Shown: in pieces, positions 51,535 to 64,000 of the stretch | Numbering within the stretch: position 1 is the stretch's first letter | Layout of the letters: the number at the start of each line of letters is the position of its first letter | Source of the DNA: Baylisascaris procyonis | Taxonomy: Eukaryota > Nematoda > Chromadorea > Rhabditida > Ascarididae | Assembly (NCBI GenBank): GCA_037389465.1 | Contig: JAZARR010000059.1 | Span: 4,363,001-4,427,000 of the forward strand | DNA: 64,000 bases | Direction of reading: 5' to 3' | Notes under the pieces: model-generated | Told to the model about the DNA's origin: nothing | What the model saw: only the letters and a program-made list of their open reading frames with translations | The model's database searches: none | Position numbers and translations under genes: made by a program

Positions 51535-52759
51535 TTGTTGTTTTCGCTCCTGCTGACGTGCGTTTGCATTTATTTGAGATTTTCAAGATGATCACCACGC
51601 AAGCTCAATTGATGCAGATTTATTTGACCAGGTAGATCAAACTTTTATAAATTGCGAGATATTTAATTTTTAACATCGCTAAATGGGTACTAAGCGATAG
51701 AGTGTATCGGTGATAGCGGCCCTAAAGCAAACATTGATTGCGAAGTGGACGTGGGGCGAATTAGTTGTGAGATAGCCGTCGTACAGAAGTGACATGAAAG
51801 CGAACAGAATTCCCGCATAACCTTCTCAAAAAAAATTGAGCGACAACGATCCAACCAACGCCAGCACAGATTTGAGCGATCACGACATTCTGAAAATATT
51901 TCAACGAACTCTTTCTGTCATTTACTTTGTCATAGAAAAAAGTAATTCTTACGGATCGTTAGGGAGTAACGCACATCTTGGAGATCTTTGTTGCCGAAAT
52001 ATTTTATTTTTAGCTGAGAGAAGTCCTTTTTTTTGCTCATTTTTCATTGAAAATGAAATTTTGCTACAATTAACTCACTTTGCAGAATCGATCTCCAAGA
52101 TCCTCCAAGAGACGAGGGCGCACAAATACGATATAATGCTCTAGTAACGGATCCAACAACGGAAGGAGAATTTGTTAGCTAAATACTGATAGTAACAAGT
52201 ACTAGATATTCTAAGAGTGGCTGATGCGGTCAGCGGAACCGATAATAAGACACTCATTGATACTTTTAGTAAGGATGTATCGGTAGCAGTGGTTGATGTA
52301 TTGGATGTATTGGGTGCTCGAGTGTTTGGATAAAAGGCAAATAAATGAGCTTCGTTAGCTGTTGTGCAGCAGAAAAACAGAATAAAGACCACAATTTTTC
52401 TATGTCATAGCAGCACTCATTGAAATTTAAAAGCCTGATAAAGAGGTATTGTGGAAGAAGTTAGAATCGTGCGATAGTGACGATAAATAAAAGAGTGAAG
52501 ACGCTTATTGAGTGGGTGTTTAACTTGTAATAATTGACTGAGCATTCGCAGTGCTCATAGAAGATGTAAACCGCTTTTGTATTAGAGTTTATTCAAGTGG
52601 GCGCATCGAGGAGAGTTTCAAATTTCCCGATGAATTAGGTGATCGGAAATTCTTTAAAAAGTACGATTGTTCCTCCATTAACGCATATCAGTGCTAAAAT
52701 GATAACAAATTCTTTCTATTTCATTCTTTCCCGGCAACTTTCAGATCGTTGTATTTGAT
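51535..52759. other. 3' flank of the astacin gene
   Basis: On the minus strand an AATAAA lies at 52592-52587, about 170 bp after the astacin stop codon, and is the best candidate poly(A) signal. The plus-strand frame at 51836-52144 is not recognisable and is probably chance. Confidence 0.4.
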
Positions 52760-55339
52760 TCAAACGAAGTGTGCCCTACATTTCTCCCCCTTTTGTATTT
52801 TCTCTTTATCAAAACCTGTCCTTTTCCCAACCTCTCCCTGCCGCTGATGTCCAAAAGACCGCTTGCATAACGTCACCCAACCTCTTCGCGATTCGCTGAG
52901 AAGCTGCACACTGTCTACTGGGCGTCGTGTATCCATTGCTACCAAGCGTGATCCGCTTCGATCTATCTGCGAAAACACGGAACGTGTTCGCATAGAACAC
53001 GAGTACATTCGGTTTATTTTCGCCAGATCGATGGTTGAAAAATCGACTGCTGAGCCCATCACTGAGGTCATTTCCGAACTGAATAAAAACGATTTTTGTG
53101 TAAGTCCTTCCTTAATCTTTGATAAAGAAGCGTTAATTGAATAATAAAACATAGGAAGTATGTAAACGGGTATTGCCATGGTAGCTGCTTAAACGACAAT
53201 GTTATCGATCACGATTTTTCAAACGTTTCGCTTTTCCACTAATGTTGCTAACTCTTCGGTTGCTTTTCATTTCACGAAGTGTGCTGAATCAGCAATAACG
53301 TGTTTTAGTTTTATTTGACACATGCTAGCGTTGTACGTCAACTAACACGCTACATTGCTTCGTTTTGCGTTGGCGCATTACAAAATGTGCCTATCAGTGA
53401 TTATGTTTATGTATTCATGTTTATCTTCCTATCTACCGTTAGACGACCAATAAATGTTACTGTGGTGAAATATGGCAAGTTTATTGTGCACCATACAGCG
53501 AGTTCTCAAATCAAACACTGTGCGATTGAATTAATTCTAGATTAGTTATGGGCTGAGATAAACTGGAGTCGACATTAAGCAAATCTAAAGAAATAGCAAA
53601 AAGCTGTCAACCACAGCACTTGGCATGTTTTTTCTTCCTTTTTTTTCACCCTTTCCGCTGTTTTGCATTGGATCGGACTAACGTGCCTTTCAGTGAATAC
53701 AAGTTTTCGGATTTGCATAATTCAGTTTGCAGCAGAATAAAACCATATTTTTCAGTGCTTTTGCTTTTTTTTTGCTACGTTTATCTTCATTGTCTGTCAA
53801 CGTTTCGGTGCACAATTCGGCATCGCTGTTCCGCTTTTACATAGTTTCCAAAGGTGGTTAGTTGGTTGGGGGCGGAAGTTCGATAAGCACATTCTGCACA
53901 CACTTCCCGATTTTGTGTCATCAACGTTGCTGAAGCCAAGGCTAGAACCAAAAAAAGAGGGATTCATTTAGCAAGATGAGTTCTTTTATAACTCAAGATG
54001 AGCGCGAATTCAGTGTGAATAGGAATATAGGCTGGAGCTTTTTAAAAACAAACAAATTCGAAGACGATGCTCATATCATTTGAGAGGGTCGAAGACCCGA
54101 GTCAATGAGACTGCATACTCCTCAAGATGTATCGGAACCAGTGATGCTTCCTTTATATAGTAAACTCTACTGCCCTATATTATTCTTTTCTATACGCCTT
54201 GATAGCACAGATTAGATTAATTTTTCACATTGGTAATAGAGAATAGGATACAATAGTTTAAATACTTTTGAGTTTCCTAGGATAGCATAGAACAGTTTGT
54301 GCGCTCATAGAGGAAAAATTCGATATCACATTATAGCTTAACAATTAAAAACTGCACTTAAGTTATTGCATAATTCATTCCACTTCTTGGAGAACTTACA
54401 GAGCAGCGCTCAACGCAACTTGCAACCGAAAATTTCAATTTTGAATTTCTGCGACGACCAATTGCGAGAATTTTTAACGGAACATTGCTGAACGAAGAGG
54501 ATGATTCAAGTGAGTTCTACTCGTCCTCATCGAAGTCAGACAGCGAAGGACCATTTCGAGCTGTGGAAAGCGGTGGCGTGGGTTCGGTTTTCTAGATGGG
54601 AAGAATATGGGCCGTTAGCGACGTCAACTCAATATAGTAGAAGGCGACAGACAAACAGAGAGATCGGCAACGATGAGGACGACGATGTATTTATTACCTT
54701 ACGGTAGCGGTAAATGTGGAAGTACCACTGTTGAAATTCGATAGCACATTGGTTCATTTACTTCCGCAGAACTTTTTAATTTAATTTCAAACTGCCAGGC
54801 GTGCCGATGTACTCCCGATGTTACTTATGGATTATGCATCAGCGACTTCCTTTGCGATAGATATACTTGTTGGATATGGCACCGAAGAACCAACCCAAGA
54901 TTTCTACTTGTGACCTAATACTGCAATGATCACCTTACTCGTACAGTTGATTCCCGACCATTGTTCTTTACTGAATATCCATTGATCGACTGGTGTGCTC
55001 TTGTGCCGCATTAGGCAGATTTTTGGAGTCTCTATAAGCCGGACTTCGGCCCGTTTGGATGCCTTCGGTTCAACTCGTGCTTGGGAGCTGTTCGGGACCT
55101 GTTTGGATGCTGCCCCATAAACTGCTTCTTCTACCCCCCCCCCCTCCCCCTGTGCTCTCGCATATCGGCGTTGACAGGCGGTTATCGGCTCTTGCCCTCT
55201 GCCTACACTCGGCCTTTCTCAGTGCCGCCGCCGCCAGTCACAGTAGTACTCATGCACACTTGTATGAAAGTTTCGTGGATTGAAACTGACATATCTGCGA
55301 CAGATTTCGTCGTCTCTTGCTAATATTTGAATGCATTAT

Positions 55340-55400
<61 letters not shown>

Positions 55401-58400
55401 AAAATGCACGAGAAATATGTGAAAAACGATATAAAAACATATGAGAAGCAAGAGAACCAGACCGTTTAGCAATGAGCGTTTCTAATCCATTTTTGCTGAA
55501 CGCCAGGCTATCGTAGTGCATTATCGAATAGTAATCGTATGGCTGGCCGTAATAGGAACTCTCCGAGAGGTCCACTTTTCCAAACTGATCATAAGCTTCT
55601 GAAATTACCACCTTATTATCCAACTTCGATAACTCAATAGCTGTTATACGACAACGTGTGGCTGTGGTGAAGTAAGCAAGCATGAAGATTACGGCTGAGG
55701 AGTTGTATCCAAGAGGCGTCAAGACGAAACAGACGGTTGCAATTGCATGTCGCACCTCTGTCACAGCCCCTCGTGCATACATACTTTCACCATGAGCATT
55801 TACCATCGTACTTTAGCGTAATGGTAGATATTAGCTGCTATTCTTTTCGATATGTGCAAATCGAAGTCGCAATTTCTCGAAAAATTGACATATGAAACAA
55901 GCGGTTTCAGAAACTGTGCGAGGAGACTGAGGAGCTGGTACATATACGAAAACATTACTGGCAAATATGTTTTTCAATATGGCCAAGAGCTAACATTGAG
56001 AAAGAGAGGAAAAGAAGTTGGTTAATGAGAGAATAAGAAACATCCTCCAAAGTAAAAAAAAGTTGCACTTAGTACTGAAAAAAAGCAACCACAAAACCCT
56101 TCAGAAACCGCAGAAAGTTTCTGAATGGAGATATGTTTTCGTATATTATTATGTGAAATGTGAATGTGATACTTGCAACACCAAGCGACTACAGAAACTG
56201 AGAAGAGCTTTGTGAAAAGCAAGAGATGAAGAACCCTGATCAATGTTATGCCAGAGAATTGTAATGTAGTTATCTCGGTCCCATCGTTCGTGTTCATGAA
56301 AGAATCCGACCGAGTGCATGAGTTCATGGATAGCGGTATCGTATTGCAAACAACCGTCATCAAGCGAAAGCTCCTGGCGACCGCCAGCACGTCCAACATC
56401 CGAAAAGCACCTTCAACTTGCACTGTTTGCTCTTTCATGCTGGCAAGCGACAATAATAAAATTGTTCAGGTTGAGTGAAACTAACTACGAATATAAGAGG
56501 ATGAAAATTTCAATTTAAGGTAAGGGGGAGCATTAAGAGAATGGCACCTTCGAAGCTTTATGGAGTGATACCCAGATATAGTGAAAAAATGGTCTGGTTC
56601 TAAGTTTTTAGGGGCACTGTATTTTAATGATAAAATGACGGTAACGTGATGTCAAGAGTATTCACAAAGCAAGCTGCAGCAAGGAAGATAGGTGTAACAC
56701 CCTTTAGCTGCAGCGATGAAAAGTAAAAGAGCAACACGAAGAGAATGTTGTCACTGGTACTTAACACGTCTTGTTCTCTCGCAGCAGATTATAAAATAGT
56801 GAGGTTCTGTTACATACCCATGTAGTTTTTGTCAGTCTTATTAAGATCAGCAAACTGAGTTTCTTTTCGGTCGATTTTCAACCTCAGAGACCTATTTTCT
56901 TGGCGTCGTTGAAAACGCACATGACGTTTGTAAAGGGATTGTTTAAAATCCTCGGTCGATAGTTATGTTGGGTTTAATGGAGAAATGAATTATGCTACAG
57001 TACATTTCATCGTTATATGCACTGCAGGCAACAGAAAATGATTGGCAATGTCGTACAACATCCAACAACTACTCATAATTTTATGATATCATATGAAGTG
57101 GATGGTGAAAACCACTTTCGCAATTGAGACTTAAGCCTGCAGCTCCCGGCTTCCCAATCAGATGTTGAAGCCGACTAAGCTGCTAAGCATACATTTAACT
57201 CGCCTTCCTCCATCTCTCCTCTCCCACACCGTCCTCCTTCCTCCTCCCCGCACACACACACATCATCCAAAGTAGCTCAGTTCCGTTAGAAGGTATGTTC
57301 GAAAAGATGGGAATCGCTGGTTTAAGTCATGCTTGCGAGCATAGTCATGACTATGGTCTAAGTCTGATTTGGACTGGGGTGCTAATCTTTCTCATAGATA
57401 TAAACTCAGGTCGCTTGAAAAACTGTCTAGTCAGCTGAACGCCAATCACTTTCTACAACGTCAGATGAATCTACGTCGGAGAAATAAGCACCTATTACTT
57501 GAATAAGCACCTATTCTCCTTCAGTCAGCTTTATCTAAGCGGAATGAATCTGTCGTTGTATGAACTTAAAGGTACAAGAATTTAATATTTTAAATTGAAT
57601 GGCATGCAACGCCCACAAAATGCATCATCTCGTAAATGTTTTGTTTCCTATCTGGCTCCTTCATTGTTCGTTTAGCTTTAATTGTAAAAACTTATTCGCA
57701 ACCTTGAAATTTTCAACTGTAATAACGACCACCGGGTAGCAATTTAATGGTCACACTCACATTTGACGTGTGATATTTCACCTAGGAGTTGAAATATTCA
57801 CTTTGTAAAGAAATCGAATAAAGAAAACAATAATTATTATAAACCCGTCAATTTTCCCAATATACAAATAGTCGTGGTCGAAGGCAGTTCGAGGCGAAAA
57901 CCGTATGCATGTTCGTGTGTGGTATTCTTGAAATGCCCTTGCTAGCACCTATAAAACAATTCACTGAGAGCAAAGTTTAGTCGCATCCGTTTAGGAAGTA
58001 TTATTAGATGATGTTTTCTCAAAGAAACGGATAAAACATTGCTGTCTTTATATTCTTTGGAAGGTCGTATTTCTAATTGAAGGCATATATTATTCAAAAA
58101 GTCACTAGATTCGAAAATACTAAATTCGGCTCCCACTGCAGCTTCAAAAGATTCGAGTGGTGGGAGATTAGGTGAAAAGCCATATCCATCGAATTTGATT
58201 CCATTACAAACGGTAACGTCGCCTTATTCCAGTTCACATTATTTCTGAACAGGGTCCCGTGCACATGCCCGAAGCATGTCCTCGCATCGAAAAGATGATA
58301 TAAATTGAGGCATCTCTGAGGGCGTTTGCTTTCTACTTAGAACAATAGTTTGAGGTACCCACCGCACGTTCTCTTTCGTTGTACTGCGATGAAATAACGT

Positions 58401-61005
58401 AGGGGATTCTCGCATCTGGCCACGTTTTAACACCAGAAAGAACACCATTTCTGCGAGCTCCTTCTCTCGTCTTCTGAAATAATATTACGACTTCCTTTGT
58501 AGTGATTACCAAATCTTGGAAGTGAGCAGACCTCTCACAGTTGCTGAATTGGAGCAAGTGTTGGTGCGCGTGAATTAAGTGAGTAGAAGTTACTGATATT
58601 GGTGCTAGGCAGAAACATACGGGTGTCTCTTTATTTGGTAATCGAGTTTTATGCGTAACGCCAGACGGTTGCTTAATGTCTGTCTCGCTTTCGAAAGCTT
58701 ATTTCTTCATCTCCACTTTCCCAAGCCATTTTATGGAAAACACTGAAAGAAAAAGAAACTCACCGTCGACCATGCGGCCTTTCCTCTAATATCTCCACGA
58801 AAAAACTTCTGCTGTGGAAGCACATTGAGCTTGATGGTAGGCCACTCTTAAAATATTCAGCATTTCAGTAGAGGCATCAATTTGTTGCTGGTTTTTGTAA
58901 TGTGAACGAATAAATGACTGGCTACAGCTCATCGTTCTCAGTCTGACTTTCTCCACTCGCACTAATAGAAATGAAGTTACTCAAGTTATTAGGGAATTAG
59001 TGTCGACTGATAATTGTCTAAACAACTTGGCAACACATATATTGCATTCGCATTTAGAAGCGCTCGCTTCACATGCAGCCATGGACTCTAATAATTCATT
59101 CGTTTATGAGTCATTCCACAGTGAAAGGACTGATGGTGAACAAAAGAAGAAATTTGTGAGCCTTAATTTCCTTTCTGCTATTTAAATTTCCTTTTGTAAA
59201 ACTCATCTGAAAGCTTCTAAGGCAGTTGACAATAACCTAATTTATTCACCGCTGCCGACGTAATCTATCGGAAGGAGAAAACCATCTTGAAGTAAAAAAT
59301 AAACTTTTGAGATATTTTCCTAAACAGTGACTAGAGTCCGGTGTTCAGCCAGTGCTATCTGAAAGAAGTTTCACTGATGAGTCGGTGAAGGGGTTATTAT
59401 TCTAACTCATGAAGGCAAAAAGACATCCGTTTCTTCACTATCGTTAAAATTCCTGTCTATAAGACACCTATCCGAAACAAAACTGATGAAAGACAATTAG
59501 AAACAAATGTTAATTTTTGAGCATTTAATGCAAATAAAGCTGCTGGCGATATATGATGAAGAAAACGAGCCAATTTGTCCTTTGTGAAGAAGACGCGCAT
59601 TCTCGAAATCCTTTGCTGTGAGAAACGACACGTCCTCTGGAAACAATTATTATGTACTGGCTACATTTGAAAGTCGAAACAGTGATTTCTAAAACTGGAG
59701 GCAGTATTTTAAGCATCCGAATGTTACGGGCGGTCGAGCCAGTAAAAAGTTTTGTCCGCCGCAAAGCCTGAACTTGCTGCTCTCAAAGAAGACTCAACAT
59801 CATACACCTTAATAGATAATAACATTTGGAGGTGTTGAGGCGTAATCTTCATTCAGTATTCAATCCAAGGATTTCGCATGTATTTGAAAATTTATTATGT
59901 CGTTTTCGCTATCGAAAGAAGGGATGCGTACTACACAGCAGGGTGGAAGACCTGCTTTTCGGGAAAAACTTTAATGTGCCTAGGAATGACACTCAGAGGC
60001 ACCTCTTCAGGATGTTCCAAAAACTAAAGTAAGCTTCAGCAGAAGTAAGCCGAAAGCACATTTCCACTCCATAATATAGAGTATCATGACCCACTGCCAC
60101 AGTAAGACGAGATCGTTTGAGTACAGCTGTAATTGATTCTTTAAATCTTTGCGCAAAATGAAACCTAGCTCGAAAAGAATGCATGTGAGCATCTGGGTAA
60201 AACTTGGTTTTCTTCACATGAATGGGCTATAGAGTTGATGAATACAGATCTAACACCCTTTAGACTTAGCAAAGTAAGAGTTAAAGTAACAATATTCCAA
60301 GATATATTTTAAAACTTCGATTAGTGCTGATCAACGCGAACAAAACCTGTTAATTTCTGATAGTGTTAAGATAGTTCTCAAAATTGCAGCATGTGTGATG
60401 CTGTGGATTGAATATTTTCGTAAAATACAGAGGGAACTTATCAACTCACCGTCTAAAGAATTTGCAAAATCCTCCTCAGTTAAGAAAGATTCCTGCGAGA
60501 CAAGTGATTCTGAAAAAGTCGACGTCATATGATGGAACAAGATGGAATGGCAGAGAGAGTTTCTCTGAGTTCTCGTTTCTCAGTAAAACAGTTGAAGAAT
60601 TTTTAAAATGTCCTGGCTGAAAAATTAATGTAATGCACCAAAAATAGGCAGAAACGATGTAATTATTTTTTAGCAGGCTAAGCAGGACATTTGGCTACTG
60701 CAGTAATCCATGCGTTCACTTTCATAAAAGATAAGCTAGATAAAAATGTATCTGAGGATCACGAATGAGTAGAAATATCCCTAAAATAGCACCAAAAAAC
60801 GACGATACTACGTAAGTTTTCATCATAGACAACATAATTGCGTTTTTGGCTAAAGTACAAAAACAACTCACTTCAAGCCGCTACTGAACGCGTAGAGAGT
60901 CGTACACAAATTTCCGGAACGGAAAATGTGAGAAGAAAAAGGAAAGAATGACGGCCTACCTGCTAATATAGGTAAGAACAATGTGAGTGAAAATGATCGA
61001 GACAT
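52760..61005 (-). CDS. nas-4: Secreted astacin-family zinc metalloprotease (nematode astacin, NAS-4-like)
   Basis: Eight exons agree in phase: 61005-60960, 60509-60450, 58846-58764, 58473-58363, 57948-57845, 56410-56235, 55598-55463 and 53078-52760 (TGA), 344 aa. [15 protein letters not shown] is a signal peptide. The pro-peptide holds FFRGDI (residues 50-55), whose Asp normally caps the zinc. A basic site (REGARRNG) precedes the mature start near [17 protein letters not shown]. The zinc site [19 protein letters not shown] (from 163; His163, Glu164, His167, His173) and the Met-turn SIMHY with Tyr222 are intact. Cys114, 136, 155 and 266 are the four cysteines expected to form two disulphides. 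After YSC the frame continues about 78 residues without EGF, CUB or ShK motifs, so a splice after the catalytic domain is possible. Acceptor of exon 6 (TTGAAG) and donor of exon 7 (GTCTGG) are weak but phase-correct. Paralog name is tentative; family is certain. Confidence 0.93.
55299..55339 (+). repeat. Dispersed 41-bp repeat, copy 1
   Basis: GACAGATTTCGTCGTCTCTT and the next 21 bases match 62461-62501 at 33 of 41 positions by eye, most differences being C/T changes. Copy 1 is in the last astacin intron, directly before the (AT)n tract. Confidence 0.6.
55342..55397 (+). repeat. (AT)28 microsatellite in the last astacin intron
   Basis: An uninterrupted TA/AT run of 56 bp about 65 bp downstream (on the coding minus strand) of the donor of exon 7. 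Confidence 0.95.
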
Positions 61006-63440
61006 TATATCCTCATGGTTGCGCCCAAAACTATCGCCCACTGTGTAGTCAGACGAATGTGCTGATCTCGCCTCACAGTTTGTGTCCTAAAACACGCAAA
61101 TATCGAAATATTGATAGAACAGAATTTCTTTGCGATATGAAACGATGACTGAAAGAAGGCAACGGATAAAGAGATTCTGAAATTCGGCAATCTGCTTTAA
61201 TAATAGATTAGTATTTTGTTAGTAATGACTCTCAAAGTGTGATATGATGCTAAAAATGCACAACAAATTTTATATACGATTTCATGAAACAAATGTATAC
61301 ACATGGAATGAATTAATAAACAAACAAACGCATTGTTGCGTTTGTTGCTGAAAAAATATCGTATCACTGCATCATTGTTCTTATGAAACAATTACATTCT
61401 GATGGGATGGAAGTAATAGCTGTGAGATTATGCAGTATACTATTAAACAGCAACAGTCTACTGTTTAAGAAAAATATCATAGATGAGTGGGAAAAATAAA
61501 AAGAATGACCAGCTGCAGTTAACTCTTTGAAATACTTTGACAAAGTTCCATACAAGATTTTTTTTTTTATTGTTCCGCTACAGAAGCTTCATTGCTTGAG
61601 AACGCTCGAATTGCCCATACTTATGCCACAGTGTTTCTATGTCACTGATTCTTTCTTTAATGCTGCTCATTTGGTCCATGCGAAGGCATGCATCTACTGC
61701 TTTCAAGGTAACAGTCCTGCTCTAATTTAATCCAACAGACCCACCCATAGAAATCTGCAGGGATAGTGTTGTGATCTCAGCAGTAGAGGACGGATATTTT
61801 TAGAAACAGATATGGATCCAAAAAACAATAAAAAACTGATGAGTAGTTGAGAACGTATTTGCTATCATCCATTCGATTTAAATGAGTTCATCAGGAAGAA
61901 TGCGCATATCATTTATGTGATGCTTTCAAATGATGCACAGGCATTTCATGATGGGCTATGGGTTTCTTAGTTGGCTCTAGAAACGAGTGCTCAGTGACAT
62001 TTTGGGAATGCGCCTTTTAATCGACGGCTGTATAAATCTCAATATTATTCATACTGATCGTTGGTGTAGATATTCGTGAATGAGCGCATGATAAGCGCTT
62101 GAGGGGTTGCATCAGGGGCTGAATGGTTCCGTAGGCTAAGAATTTGAGCATAAGGCTATGAATAGAGATTTGTTTACTTACTGACATATAACGATGTTGA
62201 GTACTTCCACTCCACGTAACGCAATGGTGAATTATTTGTGCACAAAGTGCTGATGAACTTGCTTATAACAGATAGTGGAACAGGGTGGTGAATATTAACT
62301 ACTATATGAGATTTTGCGGGTTTTAACTAAGATATGACAATTGAATAAAATTTAGCAAAGCTTAATCAAATTTCAAAACGGCGGCAAAGGCAGGTTTATA
62401 TCGATGAACTGATCCATGCACAATTTGAGACAATTTTATATGTCAAAATTGATGCATTGGGATAGATTTCTCTGTCTCTCGTTAATATCTGAATGCACTA
62501 TTTAGCGTACTGTAATGTATTCGTGTAGTAATGACCCATCGCAGTGTCTTTGCCATTACTTCTATTATACAGTGATAAAGTTTAAGCGAAGAGTGCAATC
62601 GATGTTAAGAATTATAGAACTAACGGCAGAGGTATATCTACTCATGCCAATATTTGAACGCCGCCAAATAGGAATAGCTATAGTATGTCATCGGTAGAAC
62701 TTTTCTGGATACGACAGAAACTGAATCCTAGTCATATTTCATTAATGCCCAAATATTGAGTAACAGTATTAACAAAGAATCCGAATAAATACATTTTATG
62801 CGCACTCTATTGCAGATGTACTGACACCTCTTCAATTACCAATTGCTGCAAACATTCGAACGTTTCGGCGAGCATTCTGCATTCCCTATCTTTTCACATC
62901 GGGCTAACACATCAATCCAAAAGCAATTGCCTATTTGGCAGAAATTTTTGAAATAAAAAACTTCAAAATATAGATAACATCAAATGTGATTTGTTTGGGC
63001 GGCGGAAAGGAAGAGATTAGTACGGCACAATTTGACATTTTAGTCTTCACAAATAGAACTTCCAATACAGTTCAGTAGATATCACATCAAAAATAAAACA
63101 GCATAGAGTTCAATTTAGTTACAACAAGCATGGCATAAAGCTGTATATTTTTCAAAAAGCTATTGCAGAAAAATCATATGCCAGGAAAGAAGATAGGGTG
63201 GCACAAACAAACGCACAGATATAGGAGGTTGCAAAGCTAGGATCTTCTCATAATGAAAGAGAAAATTCATGCAACAACAAATATGAAGCCATATTTTGAA
63301 GAGCAATAAGAATTGTGATTTTTGCATGGCACAGTCTGCGTTTAGTCTGAATAGCAGAGCGTGGATAAGGTGGAAAAAGAGGTCGACTCGAGGCACAAAT
63401 TCTAGGAGAGAGTGTGGTCAGCTGCCACATGCATACACAC
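61006..63440. other. Upstream region of the astacin gene
   Basis: No exon with agreeing splice sites was found. The astacin promoter should lie just above 61005; I see no identifiable element. The second copy of the 41-bp dispersed repeat is at 62461-62501. Confidence 0.4.
62461..62501 (+). repeat. Dispersed 41-bp repeat, copy 2
   Basis: GATAGATTTCTCTGTCTCTC and the next 21 bases match copy 1 at 55299. Unlike copy 1, it is not followed by an (AT)n tract. Confidence 0.6.
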
Positions 63441-63725
63441 TGAATTGTTTTGAAAGTGACACTCGTCAACGTTGACAGGTACTTTTTTTTGAGCGTCGAC
63501 AAAGCCAAATTGGACTGGCTGCCCGTTCGACGAGCCGAGCACTGCGCTCAAAGCACCTATAACTGGCCATTTCTTTTGTGTGCACAAACAATGCAGCATC
63601 CAGTATAAGAGGAGAATATATCGGCCGCACTCTAGTAAGCTGTTAACGTGTCGTATTTGTGCATAAACATTTGAACGTACCGGAACTCTGATCTCTTCGA
63701 TGAGAGTAAAGTGAAATTGAAACTC
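63441..63725 (-). CDS. Candidate exons of an unidentified gene at the right edge
   Basis: On the minus strand a 45-bp block 63725-63681 (EFQFHFTLIEEIRVP) is bounded by CTTCTCAG and GTACGT and is in phase 0 at both ends. A second block 63556-63441 after TTATAG reads ALSAVLGSSNGQPVQFGFVD then AQKKVPVNVDECHFQNNS before a GTGTGT donor. Composition is protein-like, but the phases of the two blocks do not join, so an exon is missing or one block is false. No family recognised; the gene would continue right of the window. Confidence 0.25.
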
Positions 63726-64000
63726 CTGAGAAGACAAATTTTCGTATCACTTTATGCGAAAACGTTCCGATGCATTTGTTGCAACATTGAGAAAGGGTGC
63801 AATGGCTTTGTAACGTAACTCATGTATCTTTATAATATATCGAATTATTATATCCCTTTTATTATATATATCAATATGCATCAGTCACAAAGAAATAACG
63901 ATTTCAGTGAAAACTGCTTCGCCTCGAGAGTTGAGCACTATTACTATCAGTTCTTTCGATGTGGGAATCATGCACAAAGTTGCAAACCGCTTATCTTTTT

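Noticed and set aside
51836..52144. 102-codon plus-strand frame beginning SDNDPTNASTDLSD
   Set aside because: Starts at a non-ATG codon, has no acceptor in phase, and no family match could be recognised.
1..64000. tRNA, rRNA, CRISPR or prokaryotic-type features
   Set aside because: No T-loop-like motif in a cloverleaf context, no conserved rRNA blocks and no spaced direct-repeat array were seen; the (AT)n and minisatellite arrays lack unique spacers.

Overview
The window looks like nuclear DNA of a nematode, most likely a gene-sparse species such as a parasite rather than a compact Caenorhabditis-type genome. The evidence is three spliced genes with short exons, mostly (T)TTCAG acceptors and GTAAGT/GTGAGT-type donors, introns of up to about 2.7 kb, AT-rich spacers, (AT)n microsatellites and decayed retroelements. 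There is no prokaryotic organisation, operon or CRISPR. I reconstructed all genes by hand from reading frame, splice sites and phase agreement, because nearly all exons are too short to stand out as long open frames.

Layout. (1) 1431-8488, plus strand: the 3' eight exons of the MITF/TFEB-family bHLH-leucine-zipper factor (HLH-30 in C. elegans); its N-terminal exons should lie left of the window. (2) 8489-34370: about 26 kb with no convincing gene. It holds a degenerate non-LTR reverse transcriptase fragment (minus, about 11346-11568), two (AT)n tracts, a 23-bp minisatellite, a perfect palindrome and one candidate exon pair (31887-32175). (3) 34371-42646, plus strand: a ten-exon gene for a very acidic protein of about 477 aa ending in one hydrophobic segment; I do not recognise its family. 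A second hydrophobic terminal-type exon lies at 45204-45413. (4) 45414-52759: spacer with a Ty3/Gypsy integrase fossil on the minus strand (about 48880-49490). (5) 61005-52760, minus strand: a complete eight-exon astacin metalloprotease gene with signal peptide, pro-peptide switch, zinc site, Met-turn and the four astacin cysteines. (6) 61006-64000: spacer upstream of the astacin gene, with weak candidate exons on the minus strand near the right edge.

The three genes show no shared pathway: a nuclear regulator of lysosome/autophagy and stress genes (family knowledge), an orphan acidic membrane-anchored protein, and a secreted protease. The most original material is the acidic orphan gene and its possible alternative membrane anchor, a near-perfect intronic hairpin (42202-42295), and the unassigned cysteine-containing candidate exon at 31887-32075.
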